From the NCBI GenBank assembly GCA_020543525.1, contig JAHYIO010000031.1, positions 1,736,001 through 1,800,000 of the forward strand: 64,000 bases of DNA, read 5' to 3'. Position 1 is the stretch's first letter, and the number at the start of each line of letters is the position of its first letter. Source of the stretch: Coriolopsis trogii (Eukaryota > Basidiomycota > Agaricomycetes > Polyporales > Polyporaceae). A model generated the notes under the pieces. It was not told the origin of the DNA. It did not search any database and worked only from the letters and a program-made list of their open reading frames with translations. The position numbers were made by a program, and so were the translations under genes. Positions 11,604 to 23,708 of this stretch are shown here, piece after piece.

Positions 11604-13035
11604 ATGGATTCATGCATGCTACCGATTGAAGTCTGCGAGCGCGTCATCGACTTTGCGGGATCCGATCCTGATGACGAAGATCTTCTTGTCGACTATCCCA
11701 CTTTATTAGCCTGCTCCTTGGTTTGTCAGGCCTGGCTCCCTCGCGCACGCTCCAACATCTTCCACCGCGTCGTCCTTCGCACCGACCGGAGTCTCAGCGG
11801 CTTCCTCGCTTTGGCAGTACGATTGAACCCACGAGTCCAGGAGCTCGAGCTCGGGCTACCTCTGCTCGTCGACACGGCGGGCTTGTCAGTGGACGCTTCT
11901 CATCACGCATCGTTCGTGAGCCCTGCCTTGGCCAGGGTAATCAGAGGACTGAGGGCACTGACTCTATCCCGCACGGAGTGGTTGTATCCTCGGGTCTTAC
12001 TGTGCTACCATCCGGACGCTCGATCTGTTTCATGTGTTCTTCCCCACTGGAGGAGACCTCGCACGCATTCTGTGGAGCTTTCCTCTTCTGCTTGAAGTCG
12101 AGTGTACAACTGTGATCGTCAAGCACCGCGGCATGGCGAGGTTACCACCACCGCCGACGCGCAGGCTGTGTAGCTCTCTTGAAAGGCTTGCCGTAAGTCG
12201 CACCTAGCTATCACTCTACTCGGGGTCATTCTCACGTGCCGATAACAGTTGTACTCGTGCTCATCTACTGCTCCGTATATTCTGAAAGCTGCCATGTTCT
12301 GCGCACCGCCCGTCGCGAGTCTCTCCATTCTGAGCAGCTTTGCGAGTTGGCATACCGGTACGTGAACCTCACTCATAGATGCCTCTCCTCTAGTGACGCC
12401 TTGACTTTCCGTCCACAGACGACTTCCTTTCATTCAGCGCGTTCGTCAATCTGAAGACCCTCGTGGTGATGATGACCTCGCCGACGTCGTTTTCGCCCTT
12501 ACCTGCAAGCAAGAGCCTTGTACACCATTATGCCGACGTCACTCGCCTGTTACTCTCCAATCTGGCCTTGAGTGGACGAACGACTAACGCGGGCATAGCT
12601 TTGCGCAGCATAAGCATTGCATACGAACCAGGACGCGAGACGCGCAAGTGTTTCTTGGGTCGAGGGAGCAACGGCTTGGAATACGAGGAGCCGACATGGA
12701 CCTACAGTCAGCAACGGAGTCCCGCTGCCGAGATCCTGTTCGGTGCCCTGGAGAGCCAGCTTTGTGACGGAACGCGGTTACGACACCCATTCGGGCACTT
12801 GGTAAGTCTGAAGGTCAAGATCTGGGACACATATCCGGGGCAAGATGACGAGTGGTGGCACGATCAGGCGGCGAAGTGGCTGCCGGCCTTGCATTCCGCC
12901 ACATATAAAGGCGTCTTCAATCTTGACGTGAGACGCGGCTGGGATTACATGCATGCTTTGTGTGGGCGGTTGCACAATCGAGGGTACATGGCGGACAGTC
13001 GGGATGCGTCGGCTACCGTGGTGCTATGGGACTGA
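11604..13035 (+). CDS. F-box protein with an apparent one-base frameshift
   Basis: Predicted SCF ubiquitin-ligase adaptor of the kind greatly expanded in Agaricomycetes. The N-terminus MDSCMLPIEVCERVIDFAG leads to TLLACSLVCQAWLPRARSNIF, a typical F-box, then leucine-rich segments (PRVQELELGLPLLVD, GLRALTLSRTEWLYPR). The continuation SYCATIRTLDLFHVFFPTGG is clearly coding but lies one base out of frame. No intron fits between, and removing one G of the GGG at 11992-11994 would restore the frame. Two ordinary introns follow (GTAAGT near 12192, GTACGT near 12359), then NLKTLVVMM, TRLLLSNLALSG and a C-terminus with WDTYPGQDDEWW, stop at 13033-13035. It is either a recent pseudogene or an assembly error; the rest of the frame is undamaged. 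Confidence 0.75.
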
Positions 13036-13684
13036 GGGAGGCTGACTCAACGGTCGTCCGGAGTACATAGTGAACCAAGACATTCTGTCATCCGCTCCTA
13101 CTACTCAAGGCATCGCCCATTCGAACATCCACTCGCACTCATATATTTATATATACCAAGACATATACGCAGCCTACAGGAGCCGCAGGATCGCGAACAC
13201 TCCCTGCCCTGTGGAAACCATTACATCCGACAAAGACACCCATCCCGACGCATAAGCACGTCGATAACACATATACAGCAAGGTCCCCACAGCCTTGAAA
13301 CACGACGACGATAGCAGACGGACGTAAACTAATGGGCAATGCAAAGCAGAGACAGGAGAGAGAATGCAGACGACTGTCCGGGACGGACAACTCAGATTGT
13401 AAGGAGGGATGGGGATGGGGTGGTGGGCACCACCAATTAGCCGGTCAGGTTGTGTATCTATGGGGTCGTCCCAGGCGAGGATATCATATGTAAGCAGCGG
13501 CAGCAGTCCATGCGGACACACCGTGGGAGGTCAGGATACAACAAGTAGCAGGAATGCATGCTTCATTCCGTTCCAGGGGAACGATCCGGGAAATGGAGGT
13601 TGTCGCAGAGCAGACGCCGTCCGCTTTTCATAATAGGGGTTGGGAAGACTGCACGGAGCGCATCAGTCGTGGAGGGGGCTTGGC
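13036..13684. other. Convergent intergenic region
   Basis: Lies between the 3' ends of the F-box gene (+) and the GT61-like gene (-). AT-rich near 13140-13165 (TATATTTATATATACC) and otherwise featureless; it presumably holds both 3' untranslated regions. Confidence 0.55.
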
Positions 13685-15825
13685 TCATACGGGATGGAGA
13701 CCCGCGATGCGCTCCTCGATGACCTTGACCACCGTTGGTGGGTATACTGGGATCTCGGTGCCCTGGAAGCCTTCGGGATAGTCGACCCCCGGCTCGTTGG
13801 GGTGCGTATAGTACCTGTCAAAACGGCTTTCAATGACGTCTCCTTGAAAAGTGTGGGGTACGCACGTGTCATTCCAGATGGCGAAATGCCTCATGCCCAA
13901 GGCCATGGACGTCCAGTGGTAATCATGCGCAAAACCCTTGGGGTAAAAGATCTCAATCACGGTAGAGACAGGGGTCACGGGCATCATGATAAGATGCTAC
14001 AAATCAAAGCAAATTGAGCGACGCATGCCCATATGAATAGGTGACACTCACCGTGAGGCCGTTGCCGTGCACACCGAGGAGCACCTGGAGAATATATGTC
14101 AACAACTGCGCGAACTTGTCTAGCGCATTGGTGCGTACCGTGGTCTTCGCCGCAATCTGTAGCTGCTGCTCTTTGCTGAGCTTCTCAGCCTGAACTACGT
14201 TGAGCTCCCATCCATGCTTCTCCGTCATCTCCTTCAGTGCTGCTACCAACGCCTCGTGGTCAGGTTCAAGCAGGTGCCGACGAGCAGACTGCCTGCTGAT
14301 ATACGTGATGACGATGTCCTTGTCCGAAAGGCCCGCCGTTGCCTTGGTGCCCTCAGCAGCCGCTTGCCCCTTCACGAGCTTGTTCCGCGCCGAGACAAGG
14401 TTATCCGCCTTGACCCCAAGGTCGAGCGTGCGGTCGTCCACGCCCGCGAATCTCAGGACACCACGCCGCACTGGCTCCCACCAGAGCTTCGTCAAGCTCC
14501 CCGCCTTGCGCATATGCTCCGTGGCCTCAGCGGCAATACGCTGCGTCTGGCTGCCACAGATCGCACCTTTGAACGCCGCCGACCGGTCCGAGAAGAGGAC
14601 GGTGTCGAAGTGCCAGGCGCGGCGCGGCGCGTTCGGGTTCGACGTGGCGATTATCCGGTCGTCCCAGTCCTCCATGACTTCGACGGTGAGCGAGGGAAAG
14701 GCTGAGCGGAAGACGTACGAATTGAAGCCCGGGCCGTCACGCCAGCCGCGCGCGCCTGCGTTGGCGAAGATAGCGCGATGGACAGGGGGCGCGGACGTCT
14801 TCCCTGCTGACTCTGGCTTCACGTCTGCCTTGAAAGCACCCTGCCAGAAAGCCCATGCGCCAAAGAGCCACTCCGCGCAGAAGTGGTAGTAGTGGGTGAG
14901 GAACTGTGACGGCTCGTTGATGATGAAGGTGTTCCCAGGGACCGACCAAAGGCGGTTCTTTTCCATCTGGGCCTCTCGTTGAATGATTGAGGATCGCTGC
15001 ATGCGGAAGGAGAGCGCACCTTCTCGACGTCTCCTCCCCAGAGATCGCGCGCCTCGTCGGGGGTGAGGAACGCCATATCTTCAGAAGTAGGGACACGGGC
15101 AGCAATGTTCTCCGGAGTGTTCTCCGCGGGTAAACCTGTGGAAGTCATCATGACGATGTCGGGGAAAGACGATGGCCGGTTTGTGACAATATACACAGTT
15201 CCGTTGGACATGTAGAGGTTGCGGAAGACGGTCCATCCTGGCGCGTGCGAGATGATGGTCGTCTCGGGAATCTTGTAAGAAATGTCCACCGCGGGCAGGG
15301 GATCTGCGACTTGTTTAATGGACTCCTGAGACGGCACCTGATGCTGTGGCCTCCCCGCGTTGATGTCTGGCAGCTTCGCAGGGACACCGATGTGTTCTAC
15401 TGGATGCTTTACCGCATCATGTTGCGGTGGCGGGTTCACGACGTTCATCTGGCCATGCTCCGAGCCATAATCCGAACCAACCTGGTAGGAATCCTGTTAG
15501 CCATTGAGCATACACTGTCCCAGTCTTGAGCCCTAAAAGATTGAAATCCTGCAGCTTCTTCCCTCATCCCTCTCATTCAGACCCACAGCTCCGCTCGCAC
15601 GTCGGACCATGGACCTCCACCACAAGATTCATTGCTTCCTCCTCGCAAAAGGCAGTATGATTCATACGCCGGCCAAGATTAGGAGCTCACCTGGGTGTTT
15701 ACGATGATCGAGCTGGAGTGCTCCGTGAACGGCCCGAGGAAGCTCGTAATGAAGTGCATTGCAGCCGCGCCAGCGAGCACGAGCGCAACATCGCGGAACG
15801 TGCGGGGACGGGTGATGCCCACCAT
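13685..15825 (-). CDS. GT61-family (DUF563) glycosyltransferase, type II membrane protein
   Basis: Four exons. The start at 15825 encodes MVGITRPRTFRDVALVLAGA followed by AMHFITSFLG, a signal anchor typical of Golgi enzymes. A roughly 200-nt intron with a CTAAC branch joins ...IIVNTQ to VGSDYGSEHGQ. The lumenal domain contains GWTVFRNLYMSNGTVYIVT, NRLWSVPGNTFIINEP, THYYHFCAEWLFGAWAF, DIVITYISRQSARRHL and the C-terminal VLLGVHGNGLT / HLIMMPVTPVSTVIEIFYP, which are the usual blocks of GT61 enzymes such as plant beta-1,2-xylosyltransferases and EOGT. It ends with HFAIWNDTCVP and a stop at 13685. It likely transfers a sugar to a glycoprotein or polysaccharide; donor and acceptor cannot be told from sequence. 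Confidence 0.88.
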
Positions 15826-18020
15826 CGCTAGCGTTGGTGGGGTCGGTGAGAAGGAGGGAATGGAGGGGGAGGGGAGGGTATAGCGGCCTTTAGATGCCTG
15901 GCATATTATGCGCCTATGGCGTTAAGCCGCTCGACGACTTGTCCACATCTCCTGTCTCACTTCCTAAGCGACGGCAGCGGAGTCTAAATAACGTGATCCC
16001 GGAGTAATCGGAGTCTCCGTTCATTTGCGGGGCTTCAACCTCCGTAACAATGTCCCAAACCGGTCGCTAACGGATATCAGCCGGCCTTTCGTTAGTTCAC
16101 TCCAATAGCCCTCCCTGGAAGTACTCCTTGCGTGTGTAAGTCGGTGCGAAGTCTCTAGCCAAAGCCACTCGCTGACTGCCAGCAGAACACATCACAGGCA
16201 CACGCCCATGCTTTTTTATTAGGAGTAGCGCTAGCGTGATCCGGTAAGGGATCCCCAATCTTCATCATTTCTCATGTGTTGGTCGTTCTGCGCCACGGCA
16301 CACGGCATCACACGCGAGAAGAACAGGCCGCGATGCCCAACATAACTCAAACAAGCTTGATCAACGCGTCGTTCTTTCCTCCGGGCCACGTCTAGACCGG
16401 TACCACGGTACTTACCACGGGAGGGCAGTGCTCGCCGCTGCGTCAGGCCAATGGTGTTCCCGGCAACCTAGCGTGCCAGGTCAAGTGTACATGCTTGGGC
16501 CGTACTCAGTATTTATACTTACGCTTGCCTCAGATGCTCCCGGCAGAGTTTGATTGTGGATGCAAGTCCGCCGCCCTCCACGGCGCCACGCATTGTGCCG
16601 GTCCACCTTGCGTATTGCGTCGGCCAAATGCGACTGAACTCCGTCGCCGTAATCTGCTTACATACCAGACGTGGACAGTCTCGACCTAGGAACTATCATG
16701 TTATACTCCGACGACGAAACACGGACGCAAGAGAGCGATTCTATCTTCGGTCGACACCGTCAAGTACACGACACATCGGCCAAGTGCTCCCGCCTGTGTG
16801 GGACGTTTTGACAGCCACGCATCCACTAGTCGCGCGCACTTATCACACTGGCACGGTCGTCACCCTTCGATGTCCTACCGAACTTACAGCGCCGCGCGGG
16901 GTCGCACGTCGCAACCCTTCAACCGCTGGAGATCAGCACTTGCCGTGGGCGTGGACCCCTGAAAATCCACGAACGGTGTTTCACCTGCGACGGAAACCAG
17001 GGGTTTGAGCTCTCACCACAACATGATTATGGCATAGGCTGGCGGACAAGCTATCACTATTGACGATGCGGAACGGAAGCTCGCAGCCTCACTTCCATGA
17101 TATAGCTTGCTGCTTTTGGAACCTCAAGACGCATACGATGGCATGACTCGAGGACTGCTAGGGATACTTGGAAGGTGCTGAATGAACTGGAACAAATCCC
17201 CTTTCAATGCATATCATTCCTCACCTTCCGTGGTACTTACTCTCTTACCCTCGTACCCATGGTTTGTATGCCTGTAAGGCACAAACGTTGTTACCATAGC
17301 TTGCGCTGCACAGAGCAAACTAAGAAGTCGATGCGATATACTTTGCCTCTTGTAATTAGAGAACTAGAGTGACTCCTCGACGCGAAGTGGTTATCCATGG
17401 CCGGTATACTCGGAGATCTGAAGTTGAATGAGAGATATGACGTCATCACAGGGGCCGCTTTGTTTGGCGCCGAGTACCAAGAGTTCAGTCCGTCCTATGC
17501 TATACCTCACCACACCCGACTTTACCCAACGAACCTGACCTCATATTCTCCTCTTTTGAATCTGCTTTGGAGGCGGCCAGAGTCTCAAGATGCTCCCGTA
17601 TACGTTTGAGGTATTGGAAGTCAACGGTGGTCGTGAGGCAGCTTGACAAGGATACAGGCACCGAGGTCAGCTGGTAAGTCCTCGATATCCCGGCATGCAA
17701 CATGCTCGCAAACACCTTCGACGACCACCTCTCATCCTGGCGACCTCCATGAAAGACTTGAGCCGTCTCGGATAGTCGCATATACAATGTGTTTATCCGT
17801 CAGTCAAGTTGTCGCAAGGTTGACTGCCAAGACACATTCGGAATCGCCGTGGCAGATTGATCAGTGGTTGCAATGGTGGGTCCGTGAGCATTGATACTTC
17901 CCTTCTCCGGATACCGCCTCTTCTCTCTCATCACCTTCCCCCTGGGCATCTGTCTACCACTCCCTCTGAAGGCGGCAGGGGGTCCGTTCGCTCCACACAC
18001 CGCCAAGTCTCCAGGGCAGC
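15826..18020. other. Intergenic region with a possible F-box gene relic near 17.1-17.5 kb
   Basis: No intact gene. A short + strand stretch near 17160-17230 reads DTWKVLNELEQIPFQCISFL, which resembles the C-terminal end of basidiomycete F-box proteins, and 17375-17440 reads LLDAKWLSMAGILGDLKLNE. Neither connects to a plausible upstream exon, so they may be a decayed copy. The rest holds the divergent promoters of the GT61-like gene (-) and the GH5 gene (+). Confidence 0.4.
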
Positions 18021-20666
18021 ATGGCCTCCGACAATCATGGCCTCTATCCCCCAACGGCTCCGAACGAGGCAAGTTACTCCCTGGACAACCTGCAAGGGGG
18101 CTCCCCGTACCTCCATGCGGACCAAACCTCTTCCTCGGCCAATCTCAAGAACGCGTCTGTTACGTCCCTCCCGTCATCTCCTTTCCTGCGAGGCTCCGAG
18201 AGCGCTGGTGACCTCCGTGGACTCAAGGAGAGTCTCTATGCAGATGCTCGCAGGAGACGCAGCCCTATCTACAAACGTCCGTGGTTCCTCGTCGTTATCG
18301 TGTTCGTTGTGGTTGCGACCGCGAGTTTGGTCGTATACTTTGTGGTGATCAGGCCGCAGAACAACGAGAACTCAGGCGCGAGCTCTGACTCAAGTACTGG
18401 CGATACCGTCAAGCAGACACCCGTGGCAGCAGTGCGAGTGGGAGGCGACGGGAGCACGGTCACGAAGGAGGATGGGAGCACCTTCACGTACAAGAACTCG
18501 TTTGGAGGATATTGTGAGTGTTTACTTTCGCCTGACGTGCTCCCTCCGTTAGTTATGCCGTGCAAGCCTTCCATTCCTCCCTATGTCTATGTCGACACAA
18601 CATTGCGATGTATTCACAACATATCCACTGACTGTATGCGTGTCGTTAGGGGTGTCTAACCTCGCTGACCCTTTCGACAACTCCGCACGGCCAAACTCCT
18701 GGACGCCGCCTCTCAACCAGACATGGAGCTGGAGCACAGACCGCGTTAACGGTGTCAACCTCGGGGGCTTGTTCGTCCTCGAGCCATTCATTGCGCCCTC
18801 GATCTTCCAAGCAAATCCAGATGCCGTCGACGAGTGGACGCTTAGTACATCACTCGCGGCGAAGGGCCAGCTGCAGCAGGTGCTCGAAGGCCATTACAAG
18901 ACGTTCATCACAGAGGAAGACATTGCTGAGATTGCGGGCGCGGGGCTGAACTGGATACGGCTGCCCATACCGTTTTGGGCAATCGAGGCGTGGCCAGACG
19001 TCGGGAAGGACGGATCAGGGAAGATCATAGGGGAGCCTTTCCTGGCGAGGGTCTGCTGGAAGTGAGTAATCAGTCCGCTTGAGCGTCCAGGAAGCCTCAT
19101 GCTCGCACTGTTAGATATGTATTGCGAGTGCTCGGCTGGGCACGTAAGTACGGTTTGCGCGTACTGCTCGACTTGCATACGATACCTGGCTCGCAGAATG
19201 GTATGCACCTATGGGTTTCTTATCACGCAACGTCCGCTCATGCCCAGTATTTGGTCAGGGTTTAACCATTCTGGCAGACTGGGTTCGATCAACTGGCTTA
19301 ATGGAGCAATGGGTCTTGCGAATGCTCAGCGTTCCCTGGACTACATCCGTGTCATCACTGAGTTCATCTCTCAGGTATGTCTACTGTCTTCTGGAGTTTG
19401 TGCGATTACACTCAAACATGTGGCTTCAGCCAGAGTACAGGGACCTCATCCCAATCTTTGGCATCATGAACGAACCATTTTTGCCAACAGTCGGCCGTCC
19501 CCAACTCGAGTCCTTGTCAGTAGGCCGTTTCGTCGTCAGACGTAGATGCTGACAATAGCGTTGGGGGTAGCTATCACGAGACATACCGCATGGTACGCAA
19601 CATTACCGGCACCGGCACCGGCAATGGGCCTATGATCGCCTTTCACACTGGCTTCGACGGCACCTCGAAGTGGGCAGGCTTTCTATCGGGCGCAGATAGA
19701 ATTGTACTCGGTATGAGTTGTTTCACGACCTCCTCCTGAGCGCACGATTCTGACCACTGTGAATAGACGATCACCCATACTTTGCGTTCAATGGAGCGCC
19801 CAATCGCGAACCCGTTAACACCACCGCTGATGGTGGGGACGGCGTCCTGCTAGGCGGTCAGTGGCCTAAGGAAGCTTGCGAAAGATGGGGCGCGTCAAGA
19901 AACGCAAGGTATGTGTCTTGCTCTTGTATTCGCTCGGCTTCTCACTGACGATCGTATCGGCAGTCGCAAGAACTTTGGCATCACCGTCGCAGGCGAATTC
20001 AGCAACGGGATGAACGACTGCGGGCTTTTCGTCGTCGGCGTGAACAAGAGCGCGAAGTACGGCGACGACTGTGGGTACTGGTCCGACGCCGCCGGCTGGT
20101 CCGACGCGACTAAGCAAGGCCTTCTCAACTACGCGCTCGCCTCTATGGATGCCCTCGGCGACTGGTTCTTCTGGACGTGGAAGATCGGCAACTCGTCGAC
20201 GACGGGAACCGTCCAGGCCCCACTCTGGTCCTACAAACTCGGGCTCGAAGGCGGCTGGATGCCCAAGGACCCGCGCGACGCGCTCGGTGCATGCGCGAAG
20301 TTTGGAATCAGCAGCGCGCCGTTCGATGGAACGTATCAGCCGTGGATGACGGGCGGCGCAGGGGCGGGTTCGATCGCGCCCTCTGCTACGGAGACGATCC
20401 CGGTGTGGCCGCCGTCACTGTTGAATGTGCCGACGGGCAGCGCGAGCCTTGTCCCACAGTACACGAGTGCGGGTACGATGGTGACTCTCCCGCCCCAGAC
20501 GTTTGCGGCAACCTCTGGGGTTACCCCGACTGCGAGCGTTGGGAATGGGTGGGCGAACACGGAGGATGCTGTTCCTGCCGTGACGCCCATCTCGGGATGC
20601 GTATACCCTTTTGCATGGGATGGAGTTGATGCGCAGATCCCAGCCTCGGGATGTTCACCCAAGTGA
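18021..20666 (+). CDS. Membrane-anchored exo-beta-1,3-glucanase, glycoside hydrolase family 5 (GH5_9 type)
   Basis: Hydrolyses beta-1,3-glucan from chain ends during wall remodelling (family knowledge). The start at 18021 begins a Ser-rich cytosolic tail of about 90 residues, then a transmembrane anchor [20 protein letters not shown] and a Ser/Thr linker, giving type II topology. After the first intron (from about 18513) come [39 protein letters not shown] and [14 protein letters not shown], all GH5 landmarks. The acid/base Glu lies in FGIMNEP and the nucleophile Glu in GITVAGEFS near 19985. [14 protein letters not shown] is the conserved aromatic block. The tail is Ser/Thr/Pro-rich and ends SGCSPK with the stop at 20664-20666. 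At least six short introns. It resembles the membrane-linked EXG2-like group rather than the secreted EXG1 type. Confidence 0.92.
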
Positions 20667-21040
20667 TACCTCTTCCCAGGCCTTCTCTATCTATTGCTTC
20701 ATATTGTTGTATACCTGCTTGCTATCTTCCCTTCGCTTCCGTATACCCTTTTGATTGTAGCACATTAATGTATCCCTTGATGTTATTAGTGATATGAACA
20801 AGGTGTTCGGGATGGTACACTACATAGTCCCGGTGTGTGTGGCTTTCCATCGGCAGAGTATCGAAGCCACGGCGAAGTCCCTGCCGTCTAAACAATGAGA
20901 GGTCGCGAGTTGATCCTGTACGAAGCCAGGAGAGATGAGCAAGCGTAGTATGAGCTCGCTGTTGCGATCTTTGGCAATACATATCGGTATGCAGATGACC
21001 CTTGAAAGCGCCATATGCGCATTGCATGAACTGGGGAGGC
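20667..21040. other. Convergent 3' region
   Basis: Lies between the stop codons of the GH5 gene (+) and the O-fucosyltransferase-like gene (-). No gene or repeat seen. Confidence 0.6.
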
Positions 21041-22783
21041 TCAAAAGAACCTGTTACTCTCTGGATGGAAACCATTTGCAAGGCGCATCATGACTGCGTT
21101 GGACGTCATGGTCGACCACTGCAGAGAGAAAGATACGTCAGCGTCCGCAGACAAGGCATTCACCAGACCAGAGGGAGCTAGCGACTCACCCCATTCCCAA
21201 GCAAAATCTGGGCGCGCTGAGCGACGAGCAGGTCAACCGCCTGCGCGACGAACTTCTGCTCCCAACTGAGGGCAATATCTCGACTGCTAACGATAGCGTC
21301 CCAATCCGACGCCTTCGAGATCGCGTACTTGAGCTCGTCTATGAACGACATCGGGGCGTTCGTCATGATGTACAACCGCCGCAGGCCCTGGCTGAGAGGG
21401 TGCGCCCGGACGTCGACGACCTTCTGTACGATCTCGTCGATGGTGGGGAAGCACCGCTTGCGGTAGTGGGCGATGTTCTCCGGGTTGTCGCCCTGGCCCC
21501 GTGGAGGCGGGTCGAAACGGTCAGTCATGTTCGGGAAGGTGTGCACGCTCGTGAAGGGCTCGGACCCCTTGGCGAGGCCTTCGCAGTGCCAGATGTAGTC
21601 TCCACGTCGCACGTGCATGACCATGAGCCCAGGGATCAAGGTGTAGCGTTCGGCCTGTGTGATGAAAGGGGTACCGGTAAGATAGGGCTCTGTTGTGTCT
21701 GGCGGGAGGAAGTGGTGGCGGTTGAGGTCGAACCCGAGCTCGACCAGGGGAGACCAGCCAAAATGAGTGATTATTGGGGAAGTCGAAAACGCAGGCCAGA
21801 TGCGCTCTAGAGCACCTGGTATTCCATGGACGCTGATACCCAGCTACAAGTCAGTATGCCGTCCGAGATTCTAAGGCGAAGACGTACGCGTCGTAGGTGA
21901 ATATTGGCCCTGAGCCTCGTGTTGTCTGAATGCATGGCACGCCAGCGTCATTGAAAATTTTTGTCCAAGTATCGACCATGACGGCTGCATCGTTCCGATT
22001 GGACATGGTGTTATGTACTTCCTGGCGGTTGAACTCGAGGGGAGTGGGGCACAGCTTGTCGAAGTACTTCTTGGTGACGGCGCGTGGTGCGGGGTCACCT
22101 GCTGGAAAGGGGTCACCAACCATGGGTCCTATGGGACAAGCGATCAGCGTGGAGCACAATATCGCACAACGCCAGCCAACGCACCTCGAACTAGCGCAGT
22201 GTAAGGTATCTGTGCAGGTATTTTGTGCCCGTTGTACTCGGCGTACGGCATTTCGTCCCGCCATGTATAATTGCCGAACACTAGACTGTCAACGACGACA
22301 TGAGACAATGCGGCCATCAAGCGCCACGCAGTACTGACTGTCTATCCGATTTGTACGCAAGGTATGCATTGAGAAGTTGCTCTTGCATAATATTTCCCCA
22401 TCCCTGACCTATATAGTAATGCGTTATCACCGATGCACACTGCTGATATCTGTACTTCAGAAAGAACGATGGGTACCTCTGTAGTGGCCATCTATGGACA
22501 TAAACTTTTCATTTTCTGATGGCTGCGTCTTCGACCAATCTTGATGGGGGAGACGTAGCTCAGCCCGATGAAAGTCCTCGTATAATGGGGGAAGTCGTCC
22601 TTGCGCCAGAGGAGAGACCAGGTCGGGTACAACGAGGCGTAGCGGACTTTCGCGGAGCTTGAAGAAGTACAAGCCAACAAGGAAAGTCATGAACGCCGCC
22701 CCGAGGTAGGTAATATACCGCGGCCTCAAGACAGAGCGCCCGACACCAACAAGTCTGTACCCATCGGAGTGCAAGGGGAGCAT
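21041..22783 (-). CDS. O-fucosyltransferase-like glycosyltransferase, type II membrane protein
   Basis: The start at 22783 gives MLPLHSDGYRLVGVGRSVLR, then a signal anchor YITYLGAAFMTFLVGLYFF, so a Golgi/ER lumenal enzyme is likely. Later exons give ALSHVVVDSLVFGNYTWRDE, KIPAQIPYTALVR, AVTKKYFDKLCP, LGISVHGIPGALERIWPAF and LIPGLMVMHVRRGDYIWHC. The HVRRGD block is the basic sugar-nucleotide-binding motif of GDP-fucosyltransferases. Next come LRRLYIMTNAP and DLLVAQRAQILLGNG, and a last exon WSTMTSNAVMMRLANG ending SNRFF, with the stop at 21041. The final SxxxxNxxxxR pattern also fits the O-fucosyltransferase fold. The donor is taken to be GDP-fucose by analogy only. Confidence 0.72.
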
Positions 22784-23154
22784 GCTTGAAGTGAGAGGAA
22801 AGAGTCAAGATGTTTCTATAGATCGGTTATAAGGAGGGACCGGGCTGCGCAGGGTATATCTGAGAGGCTGTGTTGCACGACGTGGTGACCGCGGTACAAC
22901 GTTGGTCGGACGTGCTGGCAAAAGGCGCCTTTGTGGTCTGCGCAAGGCCGAACTTCCGTATCATCGAAGCCTGAAAACCCTTTCAGCGGCCTTTAAATAT
23001 GGACTCCAAAAGGCATGGAAAGTACTGTACTATAGAATTCTCAACGCGCTGTCCGGCGTTTTTTAAAATCGCATCAGCGGCGCCTCGCCCACTCTCGATT
23101 CGATCAGCACAGCACCAGACAGCACCTGGTTGCGCGCCGGGAACGCAGTGGGTA
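22784..23154. other. Upstream region of the O-fucosyltransferase-like gene
   Basis: Presumed promoter. No gene or repeat recognised. Confidence 0.5.
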
Positions 23155-23639
23155 CTACTCAAAGTTCAATACATAAGTATAAGCTATAGCCGCTCCTGGG
23201 TCGTTGTACGACGTGTCAGTGGGAGTATCAATCTGGCTGATGAACAAGTTAATATTCACTGAAGGATCGTTGCCATTCTCGCGCGCGGTCACACGAGGCT
23301 GGCCCTTGAACGAACCGGGCCTCAGGCTCCCAGGTTCGATACTTGAAGATTCGAGGACCAGGAACATATTGAGAATATGCATCATACGCATAGAAAGGTG
23401 AGTTTGGGGAAGGAGAGAAGACAAACCTTGGAATGTGCAGCGGCGCGGCTATCTCACAGTCTGACCTCGGCCGCAGTTAACGTACCCGGCTGTCTTGCAG
23501 CGTGTCGTCGATATGTTGCACACGCCCTATTTGAATTTCTGGACTTCGCTCGGCATACATCCCATGTAGTCGGTCCAATTACATAGCGACTCCTAGCTGG
23601 CAACGAGACGATGCGCAAGGCAAGCACGAATGCAATCAT
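23155..23639 (-). CDS. Possible small secreted protein (tentative model)
   Basis: Weakly supported. An ATG at 23639 starts MIAFVLALRIVSLPA, which could be a signal peptide. Possible small exons follow, one reading GVCNISTTRCKTAG before a GTACGT donor. The last exon (to 23155) has an orderly reading frame: GQPRVTARENGNDPSVNINL, then FISQIDTPTDTSYNDPGAAI, ending AYTYVLNFE. The last exon looks coding; the path joining the others is uncertain. No family recognised. It sits directly downstream of the sedolisin gene in the same orientation. Confidence 0.28.
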
Positions 23640-23708
23640 GGAGGCAGAGAAACCCACAGTACAGCGGCAGAGCGTCGCAGGGTGTCTCACCAGTTTACGA
23701 GCAATCTC

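Noticed and set aside
14200..14889. 229-codon frame on + inside the GT61-like gene
   Set aside because: Antisense shadow of the GT61 exon, which has family blocks and splice sites.
16550..17008. 152-codon frame on + in the 16-17 kb gap
   Set aside because: Translation has no conserved pattern and no splice context.
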